This document shows, piece after piece, positions 17,503-24,660 of a DNA stretch of 28,748 nt. Each line of letters begins with the position of its first letter. The first letter of the stretch is position 1. Location of the stretch: the NCBI GenBank assembly GCA_937923585.1, contig CALDSM010000427.1, positions 1 through 28,748 on the forward strand. The letters are read 5' to 3'. The stretch is from an uncultured bacterium (GTDB taxonomy: Bacteria > Hydrogenedentota > Hydrogenedentia > Hydrogenedentales > CAITNO01). The translations under genes were made by a program, and so were the position numbers. The notes under the pieces are model-generated. The model was not told the origin of the DNA and did not search any database. It saw only the letters and a program-made list of their open reading frames with translations.

Positions 17503-17508
17503 TGCTTC

Positions 17509-17537
17509 ATTATACGCACGCCTTCCCGGCATGTCAA
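17509..17537 (-). promoter_or_regulatory. Perfect-consensus sigma70 promoter for the CFI-box gene
   Basis: On the minus strand TTGACA (17537-17532) is followed by exactly 17 nt and then TATAAT (17514-17509). Both hexamers match the consensus in all six positions and the spacing is ideal. It lies in an AT-rich island upstream of the large exported protein gene and points at it. Such a match is rare by chance in DNA of this GC content, so strong constitutive transcription by a housekeeping sigma factor is likely. Confidence 0.85.
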
Positions 17538-17761
17538 CACATTATTCGCCGGAAAATAGCAACTATTCATTGCACATATTCATAAAACTGGAGGCTTGTT
17601 CCGGTGTAAAATACGCTAATAAAGAGAAAAGTTGCCCCATTGGCTGTTTGAAACCCAAGAAACTCCGGCTTCTCGTTAAATATTTGCACATGCGCGAAAG
17701 GAACAAAAATGAAGCCCACAGACAGGGGATATTGATTTGCATGAACCCATAATAGTGAGAA
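17538..17761. other. AT-rich intergenic stretch between lgt and the CFI-box promoter
   Basis: This segment is strikingly AT-rich for the window. It holds no credible coding frame and no strong terminator after lgt. A 6-bp AU stem (AATAGT at 17751-17756, ACTATT at 17761-17766) overlaps the lgt stop, and a T-rich run (ATTTTTG) lies about 50 nt beyond it on the minus strand. The AT-richness may act as an upstream (UP-like) element for the adjacent consensus promoter. Beyond that I see nothing identifiable. Confidence 0.45.
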
Positions 17762-18595
17762 CTATTCCGTGGACGTTAGCGGTTCCGCTGGAAACTCTTC
17801 ACGCCTCTGGCTGCGAAAACGAAGCCACACAAGCACCGCCAGCCCCGCCAGCATCAGGGAGAAGGCAACCAGCTGCGACACGGTCAATCCCAGCAATGGG
17901 TGGGCACTGTCGCCGCGGAAGAATTCGGTGGTGAAACGCAGCATGCCGTAGAACAGCATGTACAACGCCACAATGAGGCCCGTGGGGGCGCCTTTCTGAC
18001 GGCTGTAAAGGAAACGGAGCGCCACGAAAATCGCCACGCATCCCAAAGCCTCGTAGACCTGTGTGGGATGCACTGGCAACGGGTACTTGGCCCCCTTTTT
18101 AATCAAACCTTCCATCAATTGTTCGTGATAGGCCCCCCACCCGGTCCGGGGGTAGGTGACACCCCAGGGCAGGCTGGTAACCGAGCCCCAACAGCAACCG
18201 TTCAGAAAACAGCCGAGCCGGCCCAATGCGTGGGACAACGCCACATAGGGCATCACGAGGTCCGCCACCGGACCCAGCGGTGCACGGCACCAGCGCACGT
18301 AGGCAATCCCCCCCAACACGCCGCCAATCAGCCCGCCGTAAAACACCAACCCGCCGTTAAAGAGAAAAGTGGCCCATTCCTCCCATTTGCCGTACTGCAG
18401 CCACCAGTAGACTTTGGAGCCGATCAGGGCGCCGAAGAACACCCACACGCCGCCCATGGTGGTCACGGGAAAGGGCTTTTCGCGCCTGAAGTTTTCCCGG
18501 ACGGGCAGCAGTGTCCCCACGAGAAATGCCAGCGCGAACATGACCGTGTATGCATGAAAGTGCAGGGTGCCAATGCTGAACATTAAAGGATGCAT
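17762..18595 (-). CDS. lgt: Prolipoprotein diacylglyceryl transferase
   Basis: The 277-aa polytopic membrane enzyme transfers diacylglycerol from phosphatidylglycerol to the lipobox cysteine of prolipoproteins. Family landmarks are GGLVFYGG at 81-88, the signature-like GRLGCFLNGCCWG at 125-137, HPTQVYEA at 176-183, and RFTTEFFRGD further on with its arginines. About seven hydrophobic helices are visible. The start at 18595 has GGAGAGG about nine nt upstream. The gene lies 24 nt downstream of the cohesin-like protein gene, so both are probably on one transcript. The final residues after the last helix are short and polar, as usual. The signature contains Cys where many homologues have Asn, as in other non-proteobacterial Lgt proteins. 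Confidence 0.94.
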   Translation of the reverse strand: MHPLMFSIGTLHFHAYTVMFALAFLVGTLLPVRENFRREKPFPVTTMGGVWVFFGALIGSKVYWWLQYGKWEEWATFLFNGGLVFYGGLIGGVLGGIAYVRWCRAPLGPVADLVMPYVALSHALGRLGCFLNGCCWGSVTSLPWGVTYPRTGWGAYHEQLMEGLIKKGAKYPLPVHPTQVYEALGCVAIFVALRFLYSRQKGAPTGLIVALYMLFYGMLRFTTEFFRGDSAHPLLGLTVSQLVAFSLMLAGLAVLVWLRFRSQRREEFPAEPLTSTE

Positions 18596-18619
18596 GTGCT
18601 TTTGCCTCTCCGCGTGCCG

Positions 18620-19735
18620 CTATTCGCAACGGCGCGCGCGGCGCGCACACACTGCCATAATTCCCGCCACGGCGGCAAACACCAGCCATGAGGACGGGTC
18701 GCGCGCGGGCCATGCAGCCGCTGCGGCGACCGCCGCCTTGGAGGCAGCCCTCCAGCCCTGCGCCGCCGGAGTGCTGGCGTCGCTCACACAACCGCCGCCG
18801 ACATTGCGTGACTTCACCCAGTAGTTGCAGGGAATAGTCCGGTAAACGCCCTTCTTGAAACATCCCGGACTGCTGATCACGGCAGGGGCCTCGGCCGTCA
18901 CGTCTTGGAAGGTGGTGTCGGTCGTCCATGCGTCGCCCAGCGCCTGCGCCGACAGGGGGTCCGCGCCGGCGGAGCGGAACACGCGGTATTCCAGGCCGGC
19001 CCCACCGGTCCAGGCGACATCCACCCGGTCGTTTCTGTTCTGGCTGGCCGTCACCCCCGTGGGGGCCACAGGACGGTCACAACCCAGCGCAATGCTGCCG
19101 TCGGCCACGGCCATGTCAATCTTCGAGGCCTGCGCGTCGGAGGCGGAGGACGCCACGACTGCGCCATTAATGATAACCGGATGGCCCGCATCCACGCCGT
19201 ACACGGGAACCACGTCGCGGCTTTGGTTCCCGCTGAGCACGCGAAACGCCACCGTCAGGATGGCACCCTTCGGCAACGGTTCGGCATTGATTCCCGCCAC
19301 GACGATGCCGATGCCGCCCCGGGCGACGTTGTCGTCGAACGTGGCGTGATACTCAACATCCACCGTCTTTCCCGCCGCCGCCACCTCCGGCGCAGGCAGG
19401 ACCGAGGACAGCACGGCCTGCACATTGCCGTCATCGTCGCGCACCGGATTGCCATGCGAGTCCACGGGCACGGTCTCGAAATAGTCCGTGGCGGGCGCCA
19501 GCCGCATGTTGTCGAAGGCGACGAAGACTATGACCACCGCGGGCGCGGTGTCACCGTAGTCCAGGCTGATGCCCATTTCGGCCACATCCCCCACATTGGA
19601 GGGAACATTGAGTTCCAGCGTGGCTGTGGCGGCCGCCTGTGCGCCCGGCGCGACAAGTCCGAGGACCGCCGCCAGCGCGATGCAACAACCACCCACCAGG
19701 CGCCCTGAATCCGGGCGGCGCGTATAACCAGTCAT
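18620..19735 (-). CDS. Exported cohesin-like / Fn3-like protein with C-terminal anchor
   Basis: The start at 19735 (371 aa) is supported by GGAG eight nt upstream and by a signal peptide right after it: MTGYTRRPDSGRLVGG, then a hydrophobic core ending in APGAQA at about residue 34. Longer in-frame ATGs upstream add no signal-like sequence and lie in or beyond the promoter. Residues of about 36-190 are a beta-sandwich beginning ATLELNVPSNVGDVAEMGISL, typical of cohesin-like surface domains. A fibronectin-III-like segment (PTGVTASQNRNDRVDVAW, then YRVFRS) follows at about 205-290. A Cys-containing segment precedes an Ala-rich linker. The end is one hydrophobic helix (WLVFAAVAGIMAVC) and an Arg-rich tail, ARRARRCE. 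No dockerin partner is seen. The function is probably structural or binding at the envelope. Confidence 0.75.
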   Translation of the reverse strand: MTGYTRRPDSGRLVGGCCIALAAVLGLVAPGAQAAATATLELNVPSNVGDVAEMGISLDYGDTAPAVVIVFVAFDNMRLAPATDYFETVPVDSHGNPVRDDDGNVQAVLSSVLPAPEVAAAGKTVDVEYHATFDDNVARGGIGIVVAGINAEPLPKGAILTVAFRVLSGNQSRDVVPVYGVDAGHPVIINGAVVASSASDAQASKIDMAVADGSIALGCDRPVAPTGVTASQNRNDRVDVAWTGGAGLEYRVFRSAGADPLSAQALGDAWTTDTTFQDVTAEAPAVISSPGCFKKGVYRTIPCNYWVKSRNVGGGCVSDASTPAAQGWRAASKAAVAAAAAWPARDPSSWLVFAAVAGIMAVCARRARRCE

Positions 19736-19841
19736 GTTTTGCTCTCCAAAAGCGATTCTTGACGCACCCGAGCCGACCTGCACGGTCCGCGTGCGGACCG
19801 TTTGCCGAACCACGGCATGCTCCATGCCATCCGAGGGCTGA

Positions 19842-19870
19842 ACTATAGGGTCAGCCGCCGAAACAGTCAA
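19842..19870 (-). promoter_or_regulatory. Candidate sigma70 promoter for the cohesin-like gene and lgt
   Basis: On the minus strand TTGACT (19870-19865) is followed by exactly 17 nt and TATAGT (19847-19842). Each box matches five of six consensus bases. Transcription would begin near 19835, about 100 nt before the chosen start codon at 19735, which supports that start over the ATG at 19870. A separate TATAAT lies at 19899-19894 on the same strand but lacks a good -35 box. Confidence 0.65.
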
Positions 19871-19925
19871 GCATTTTCCCGCGCAGCACTTGTATTATAC
19901 GGTTTCCCCGCGCTAGGCTGTACCC

Positions 19926-21692
19926 ATGATTGTGGTGACCTGTTCGCACTGCGGACTCCAAATACTCGTGCCCCCCACTGTACAAGGCAGACCGGGCATA
20001 TGTTTCGGCTGCGGACAGCCGCTCACGGTTCCGGCTGTCTCCGCAGCGCCCCCCGAGGACTTGGAAACCCCGCCGCCCATGACCACCCCCTTTGACACGC
20101 CAGCCATAGGGACCGCTTCACCCCAGCCTGCGTCCGATCCGTCCGGCGAGTTCAACTACGTCACGGGCGATCGTGTGGCCGGACGCTATGTTATCCAGGA
20201 GCCCGTGGGCCGCGGCGGCATGGGAACGGTCTACCGGGCGCACGACACCCTGGTCAACGAGTCCGTGGCGCTCAAGTTTATGCGGACAAGCCTGCTTCAG
20301 ACCGAGCGGGCGCGCGGCCTGTTTCTCCAGGAAGCCCAGGTGGCCCGGCGCCTGCGCCATGACAAGATCATTGCCGTGCATGACATCAACTTCACCCCGG
20401 ACGGCATCCTGTACATCTCCATGGAGTTTATCCAGGGCGAATCCCTGCGCAACATCCTTCGCAGGCACCGCGCGGAACGGCGCCTCACGGACATCCGCTA
20501 TGCCGTACGCATTGTTGACCAGATGCTTGCCGGACTGGAATACGCGCACCAGTACGTCGTCCACCGGGACATCAAGCCCGAGAACGTCATGGTTCTGTCC
20601 AATGAGCGCGTGAAACTGCTCGATTTCGGGCTGGCCATAGCGGCCGCGGCTGACCCGTCGGTCGCGGCGGCGGAACCGGGACGCCCCAAGCCCCGGAAGG
20701 TGGTCGGCACGCTGGAATACGCCGCGCCGGAGCAGCGCCTGCTGCAGCCCATAGATTTGCGGGCCGACCTGTACGCCGTCGGCCTGGTACTGCGCGAACT
20801 GCTCACGCTGCGCTCGCCGGTGGAGGAGCCCTGGCACATCGAGGACTGCCGCCGCGACGTGGCCCCCGCCCTGCTCGATGTGGCCTACCGCGCGCTGGCG
20901 GCGGAACGCGAGGACCGCTGGCAGGACGCGCGGAGTTTCCGCAAGGCGCTGCGCGACGCCTATGACACGGCATACCGGCAAACGACGACGCGTGCGGCGC
21001 AGACGCCGGGCAGGCAGGGATCAACCCAGGACATGGTGCATTTTTCGGGCGGCAACTTCCTGATGGGCAGCAATGCCGTCCGCGAGGAGGCACCCGAGGA
21101 GGAGGTCCATGTGGGGCCTTTCTGGATGGACCGGGCGCCGGTCACCGTGGGCCAGTACACCCTCTACCTCAAGGACACCGCCGCGGCGCCGCCCAAGTTC
21201 TGGGAGGACACCGAAGTCCATGGCAACGACCAGCCCGTGGTCGGCGTCTCGTGGCACGAGGCGCTGGCCTATGCCAACTGGGCCGGCAAGAGCCTGCCCA
21301 CAGAGGCGGAATGGGAATTTGCCGCGCGGGGACAGGAAAACCGGCGTTATCCCTGGGGCAACCTGCCTCCCGACCGGAACCGCTGCAATTATGACAACAA
21401 CCTGGGCCTGCCCACGTACACCCTGATGCATGAAGAGGGCGCCACGCCCGAGGGATTGCTCGACATGGCGGGGAACGTGTTTGAGTGGACCATGGACCCC
21501 TACGCCCCCTACCAGTATTTCCGGCGCGACCCAAAAGGCGCGGAAAAAGCGCCCAAACGCACCGCGCGCGGCGGCAGTTGGGCATCGCCGGCCGAGGAAC
21601 TGACCACCACCTGCCGGCGCGGGTTCTTTCCCGACACCCAGCTCAAGACGCTGGGGTTCCGCTGCGTGATTCCCTTGCGGGAAGGCGAGTAG
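19926..21692 (+). CDS. Ser/Thr protein kinase fused to FGE-like (sulfatase-modifying factor) domain
   Basis: The 588-aa protein has three parts. Residues 1-35 form a zinc-ribbon-like knuckle (Cys6, Cys9, Cys26, Cys29). After a Pro-rich linker, a Hanks-type kinase spans about 85-345: GRGGMGTVY at 95-103, Lys117 in VALKFM, HRDIKPEN at 213-220, DFG at 233-235, and APEQ at 267-270. All catalytic residues are present. From about 368 to the end is an FGE-sulfatase/SUMF1-like domain (MVHFSGGNFLMGS, LPTEAEWEFAARG, MAGNVFEWT, RGGSW, and GFRC near the end). No membrane helix lies between the domains, unlike PknB-type receptors, so it should be cytoplasmic. The FGE-like part may act as a sensory or binding module rather than an oxidase. 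The ATG at 19926 has only a weak AGG upstream. It is divergent from the cohesin-lgt pair. Confidence 0.9.
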   Translation: MIVVTCSHCGLQILVPPTVQGRPGICFGCGQPLTVPAVSAAPPEDLETPPPMTTPFDTPAIGTASPQPASDPSGEFNYVTGDRVAGRYVIQEPVGRGGMGTVYRAHDTLVNESVALKFMRTSLLQTERARGLFLQEAQVARRLRHDKIIAVHDINFTPDGILYISMEFIQGESLRNILRRHRAERRLTDIRYAVRIVDQMLAGLEYAHQYVVHRDIKPENVMVLSNERVKLLDFGLAIAAAADPSVAAAEPGRPKPRKVVGTLEYAAPEQRLLQPIDLRADLYAVGLVLRELLTLRSPVEEPWHIEDCRRDVAPALLDVAYRALAAEREDRWQDARSFRKALRDAYDTAYRQTTTRAAQTPGRQGSTQDMVHFSGGNFLMGSNAVREEAPEEEVHVGPFWMDRAPVTVGQYTLYLKDTAAAPPKFWEDTEVHGNDQPVVGVSWHEALAYANWAGKSLPTEAEWEFAARGQENRRYPWGNLPPDRNRCNYDNNLGLPTYTLMHEEGATPEGLLDMAGNVFEWTMDPYAPYQYFRRDPKGAEKAPKRTARGGSWASPAEELTTTCRRGFFPDTQLKTLGFRCVIPLREGE

Positions 21693-21712
21693 AGTAGGCT
21701 CTTCCCGCAGGG
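21673..21712 (+). terminator. Hairpin overlapping the kinase stop codon (possible terminator)
   Basis: A 9-bp perfect inverted repeat (TGCGGGAAG at 21676-21684, CTTCCCGCA at 21701-21709) extends to about 12 bp with one wobble. The kinase stop codon lies in the 16-nt loop. There is no T-tract after it, so it is not a standard intrinsic terminator. It may still pause polymerase or protect the 3' end. Confidence 0.4.
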
Positions 21713-21717
21713 TGCGA

Positions 21718-21754
21718 ACGGACTGACACAGACGCACACGGACTGACACGGACT
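21718..21754. repeat. Short direct repeats, unit ACGGACTGACAC
   Basis: The 12-nt unit occurs at 21718-21729 and 21738-21749, with a partial third copy (ACGGACT) at 21748-21754 and a related CAGACGCACACG filler between. It lies in the non-coding gap between the kinase and GH92 genes. It looks like a decayed tandem repeat; no function is evident. Confidence 0.5.
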
Positions 21755-21785
21755 TATACCAGCGGCGCTCGGGTCACGGGCGCGT

Positions 21786-21818
21786 CAGCCAAAACGGCGT
21801 CGCTGCCGCCGCACTCCA
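21786..21818. repeat. One-arm copy of the GCGG/CCGC dispersed repeat
   Basis: The 33-nt segment starting CAGCCAAAACGGCGTCG and ending CCGCCGCACTCCA matches the right arm of the inverted-repeat element at 27361-27393 in 30 of 33 positions. No matching inverted arm is seen beside it, so this is a single arm or a remnant. It ends 50 nt before the GH92 start codon. The three differences are transitions. Confidence 0.75.
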
Positions 21819-21868
21819 CACAAGATATCTATGGCTCAAAGCGCCAAAAGCGCGAATCAGGAGTCCCC

Positions 21869-24199
21869 ATGATTAAGAAGATCCTTAAGGTGGTGGCCAT
21901 TATTCTGGCCATCATTTTTCTTGTTCCGGCGGCTTCTGTCGTCTCGATGCGGCTGTATTACCTGAACATTGTCCGGCAGACGCCGGGCAAACTGCCGGTG
22001 CCGGTGGCGCCCGGCCCGCTGGGCGCAAAGGTGAACCCCTTCAGCGGTTCGGGCGGCTGGTTCTATGTGTGCGCGCACAACGGCCCCGCGGCCATGACGC
22101 CCTTCGGCATGGTGCGGCTCGGTCCGGACACGGCATGCATGGTCCTGAACAGGAACGGACTGAACACATCGGGCTACTATTACGGCGACAACAAGCTGCT
22201 GGGGTTCAGTCACACGCGGTTCATCGGAACGGGCATGCACAAGGGCTGCAACCTGCGCGTGCTGCCAACCGTGGAATCGCGGTCGGGCAGACTGCTCAGC
22301 CTGCCGCGCGAGAAACGGTATGTGCGGTTCTCGCACAGCCGCGAGACGGCTTTCCCCGGCTATTACGCGGTGGAACTGACCAAGGACGACGTGCTGGCAG
22401 AACTGACCGCCACGTCGCACGGCGGATTCCACCGGTACACCTTTCGCAAGGACGAGCCGGCGCACCTGATTCTGGACGTGTCCAGCCGACTGGAAAATAA
22501 AGACCCCTTCGACGGCCATATTGTCATCAACCCCGACAAGAGTGAAGTCTCCGGCGTGATCAACACAGATGGCGGGTTGAACCTGAATTTTGTGGGTCGC
22601 TTCAACCGGCCCATCGCCGGTTACGGAACCTGGAAGGGACAGCAGGTGCAGCCGGGCAGCAAACAGGCGGCGGGAAAGGACATCGGCGCAGACCTGTCCT
22701 TTGCGACTGACCCCGCCAACCGCACGGTCGAGTTCCAATTGGCCATTTCCTATGTGAGCGAGGCCAACGCGCGGCTGAACTTCGACGCCGAACTGGCGGG
22801 CAAGTCGTTCGATGATGTATACACCGTCGCGAACAAGGCGTGGGAAGAGCGGCTGGCATCCATCAAGGTGGACGGCGGCACGGCGACCCAGCAGCGCATT
22901 TTCTATACGGCGCTTTTCCGCTGCTTCGAGATGCCCACGCGCTTTGCGGACATCAACGGCGAGTATGTCGGGTTTGACAAGAAGGTCCACAGGCAGGACG
23001 GCTTCAATTACTACACGGACTTTTCGCTCTGGGACACCTTCCGCTCGACGCATCCGCTGTACACGCTGATTGCGACGACGGACCAGCGCGACATGATGGT
23101 GTCGCTCATTGAGATGGCCAAAATAGACAGGGGTCTGCCCCGCTGGCCCGCCGGATGCGGCGATACGGGCAGCATGTTCGGCACCCCGTCCGATGTGGCC
23201 GTGTCCGAGGCATACCTCAAGGGCATCCGCGACATAGATATTGAGACCGCCTACCAGGCCATGTGCCAGACCGCGCTGCACGGCAAGGCGGCGGGTTCTA
23301 ACGCGGGTGACCGCGACGGGTTGGAGTTCTATCTCCAGTACCGCTATTGTCCGGCGGATAAGATGGACAAGGCGGTGGCCTGCACGCTGGAATACGCCTG
23401 GGAGGACAACTCCATCTCGCTGCTGGCCAATGCGCTCGGCAAGACGGAAGACGCCCGGTTGTTCGCCGAACACGCGCAGTATTACCGCAACACATGGAAT
23501 CCGGCCACGCAGTACTTCCAGCCCAGGGACGCCAGGGGCAATTTCATGGAGTTCAAGCCGCTGCTGCTGACGTATTTCGACGACATCCACAAGAAGAAGT
23601 TTGCAGAGGCTTACGTGGAGGGCAGTGCCGAGCAATGGCGCTGGGGCGTACCCTTTGATCCCGAGGGGCTGATTTCACTGTTCAAGAGCCGCGAGTACTT
23701 CCTGAGCGAATTGGAGGCGTATTTCGAGAACACCAAAGGATACTGTCTGGGCGCGTGGAATCCCGGCCCCTGGTACTGGCACGGCAACGAGCCCTACGTG
23801 CATGCACCCTACCTGTTTAACCACGTCGGCCGCCCCGATCTCACGCAAAAGTGGGTGCGCTGGATATGCGACAACATGCACGCCGACGACTACATCGGCT
23901 TGGCGGGCAACGACGACGCGGCCACGTTATCCGCGTGGTACGTGTTCAACGCGCTCGGGTTTTATCCCATCGCGGGAACGACACGGTATGAACTGGCCGC
24001 GCCGTTGTTCGACAGGGCCGAGATGCAATTGGGCAAGGGAAAGCTGACGGTTATCGCAGAGAACCAGTCGCCCAAGAACTGCTACGTGCAGAGTGTGACG
24101 CTCAACGACAAGCCGCTTGACCGCACGTATGTTGAACATGAAGAAATTGCGAACGGCGGGACGCTCAAGTTCGTGCTCGGCCCTGAGCCGAAGAAATAA
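21869..24199 (+). CDS. GH92 family alpha-mannosidase-like glycosidase
   Basis: The 776-aa protein begins with a short basic N-terminus and one hydrophobic helix (about residues 5-27), so it is membrane-anchored or secreted. The GH92 beta-sandwich begins VNPFSGSGGWFYVCAHNG, followed by TPFGMVRLGPDT and GYYYGDNKLLGFSHTRFIGTG. The (alpha/alpha)6 domain contains FYTALFRCFEMPTRFADING, SLWDTFRSTHPL, HGNEPYVHAPYLFNH with Glu641, and GLAGNDDAATLSAWY with Asp682 and Asp683. These match the catalytic acid and calcium/base residues of GH92. The family removes mannose from glycans in a calcium-dependent, inverting reaction, probably in the periplasm here. The start has CAGGAG five nt upstream. The stop TAA at 24197-24199 overlaps the first bases of the inserted four-helix-bundle element. 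Confidence 0.92.
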   Translation: MIKKILKVVAIILAIIFLVPAASVVSMRLYYLNIVRQTPGKLPVPVAPGPLGAKVNPFSGSGGWFYVCAHNGPAAMTPFGMVRLGPDTACMVLNRNGLNTSGYYYGDNKLLGFSHTRFIGTGMHKGCNLRVLPTVESRSGRLLSLPREKRYVRFSHSRETAFPGYYAVELTKDDVLAELTATSHGGFHRYTFRKDEPAHLILDVSSRLENKDPFDGHIVINPDKSEVSGVINTDGGLNLNFVGRFNRPIAGYGTWKGQQVQPGSKQAAGKDIGADLSFATDPANRTVEFQLAISYVSEANARLNFDAELAGKSFDDVYTVANKAWEERLASIKVDGGTATQQRIFYTALFRCFEMPTRFADINGEYVGFDKKVHRQDGFNYYTDFSLWDTFRSTHPLYTLIATTDQRDMMVSLIEMAKIDRGLPRWPAGCGDTGSMFGTPSDVAVSEAYLKGIRDIDIETAYQAMCQTALHGKAAGSNAGDRDGLEFYLQYRYCPADKMDKAVACTLEYAWEDNSISLLANALGKTEDARLFAEHAQYYRNTWNPATQYFQPRDARGNFMEFKPLLLTYFDDIHKKKFAEAYVEGSAEQWRWGVPFDPEGLISLFKSREYFLSELEAYFENTKGYCLGAWNPGPWYWHGNEPYVHAPYLFNHVGRPDLTQKWVRWICDNMHADDYIGLAGNDDAATLSAWYVFNALGFYPIAGTTRYELAAPLFDRAEMQLGKGKLTVIAENQSPKNCYVQSVTLNDKPLDRTYVEHEEIANGGTLKFVLGPEPKK

Positions 24200-24231
24200 T
24201 TACGAATTGAGAATTACGAATTACGAATTGG
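24198..24231 (+). repeat. Left 34-bp inverted repeat of the four-helix-bundle element
   Basis: This arm is AT-rich and made of AATTACGAATT-type units. It is an exact reverse complement of 24627-24660. It overlaps the last two bases of the GH92 stop codon and also encodes the last residues (PIRNS) and the stop of the four-helix-bundle protein on the minus strand. Confidence 0.95.
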
Positions 24232-24591
24232 GCGACGCCAAGAGGCGGTTTTCGTACTCTTTTGGATGGCCCCTATGATACGGCAGAGTTCTTCCGCGTC
24301 GGCATAAATGCTGTCGAATTCGGTCTTGGTCAGGTACTCCGTGTCCCTGAGGAGACGCAGCCAATATATGGTCTCCCGGGCCTCCTTATAGGCTACGGAC
24401 ATCTTTGACACAAAGTCAGCGCGGGATTGCGCTCCAATGGCCTCCTCAACATTGGCTCCGATACTTGTTCCGCTTCGCAACACCTGCTTCGTAAGCACAA
24501 ACTCCTTCTTCGATGTGGAAATGTGCTTGTACAGCCGGACTATCCGCACCGCAAACGAATAGCTCTTTTCCTGAATCACATTCTCCTTCAT
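24214..24591 (-). CDS. Four-helix-bundle protein (23S rRNA intervening-sequence / S23 family)
   Basis: I chose the ATG at 24591 (MKENVIQEKSYSF, 125 aa) because AGGAGG lies nine nt upstream and the length fits the family. An ATG two codons earlier has only three nt of spacing. Family segments are LTKQVLRSGTSIGANVEEA and FVSKMSVAYKEARETIYWLR, forming the helices of the pentameric bundle. Relatives are encoded in insertions of 23S rRNA genes, next to diversity-generating retroelements (Avd), or as orphans like this one. The molecular role is not settled; nucleic-acid binding is plausible from the basic surface. The codons use noticeably more A/T than the neighbouring genes. The upstream frame stays open through the right inverted repeat, so automatic annotation could wrongly extend the start. 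Confidence 0.9.
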   Translation of the reverse strand: MKENVIQEKSYSFAVRIVRLYKHISTSKKEFVLTKQVLRSGTSIGANVEEAIGAQSRADFVSKMSVAYKEARETIYWLRLLRDTEYLTKTEFDSIYADAEELCRIIGAIQKSTKTASWRRPIRNS

Positions 24592-24626
24592 GTCCATCTT
24601 CCTCCTATACTCTTCTGCCCTATTCT

Positions 24627-24660
24627 CCAATTCGTAATTCGTAATTCTCAATTCGTAATT
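24627..24660 (-). repeat. Right 34-bp inverted repeat of the four-helix-bundle element
   Basis: This arm is identical to the left arm when reversed and complemented. It lies about 16 nt upstream of the four-helix-bundle ribosome site. On the minus strand its outer part encodes the last residues (ITN) and the TGA stop of the GH106-like glycosidase. Confidence 0.95.

Larger units (their letters stand above)
24198..24660. mobile_element. 463-bp element: four-helix-bundle gene between perfect 34-bp inverted repeats
   Basis: The two ends, 24198-24231 and 24627-24660, are exact reverse complements over 34 bp. Each end is built of AATTACGAATT units (AATTACGAATT, GAG, AATTACGAATT, then ACGAATTGG). 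The only gene inside encodes a four-helix-bundle (23S rRNA intervening-sequence type) protein. The element is much more AT-rich than the flanking glycosidase genes. It sits exactly between two convergent genes, with its ends overlapping both stop codons. No transposase is inside, so if it moves it does so by host or foreign machinery or by an undescribed route. No target-site duplication was identified. Mobility is inferred from structure. Confidence 0.7.

Noticed and set aside
17309..17752. 147-aa plus-strand frame in the lgt/CFI-box gap
   Set aside because: It has no ribosome site and no recognisable domain. It overlaps a perfect promoter and leader on the other strand, and low GC makes its codons unlike real genes here.
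19893..19898. Plus-strand -10-like TATTAT for the kinase gene
   Set aside because: The position is plausible, about 30 nt before the start, but there is no recognisable -35 box, and the site reads equally well on the other strand.
21857..23635. 592-aa minus-strand frame opposite GH92
   Set aside because: GH92 catalytic motifs are intact on the plus strand; the antisense translation has no domain.
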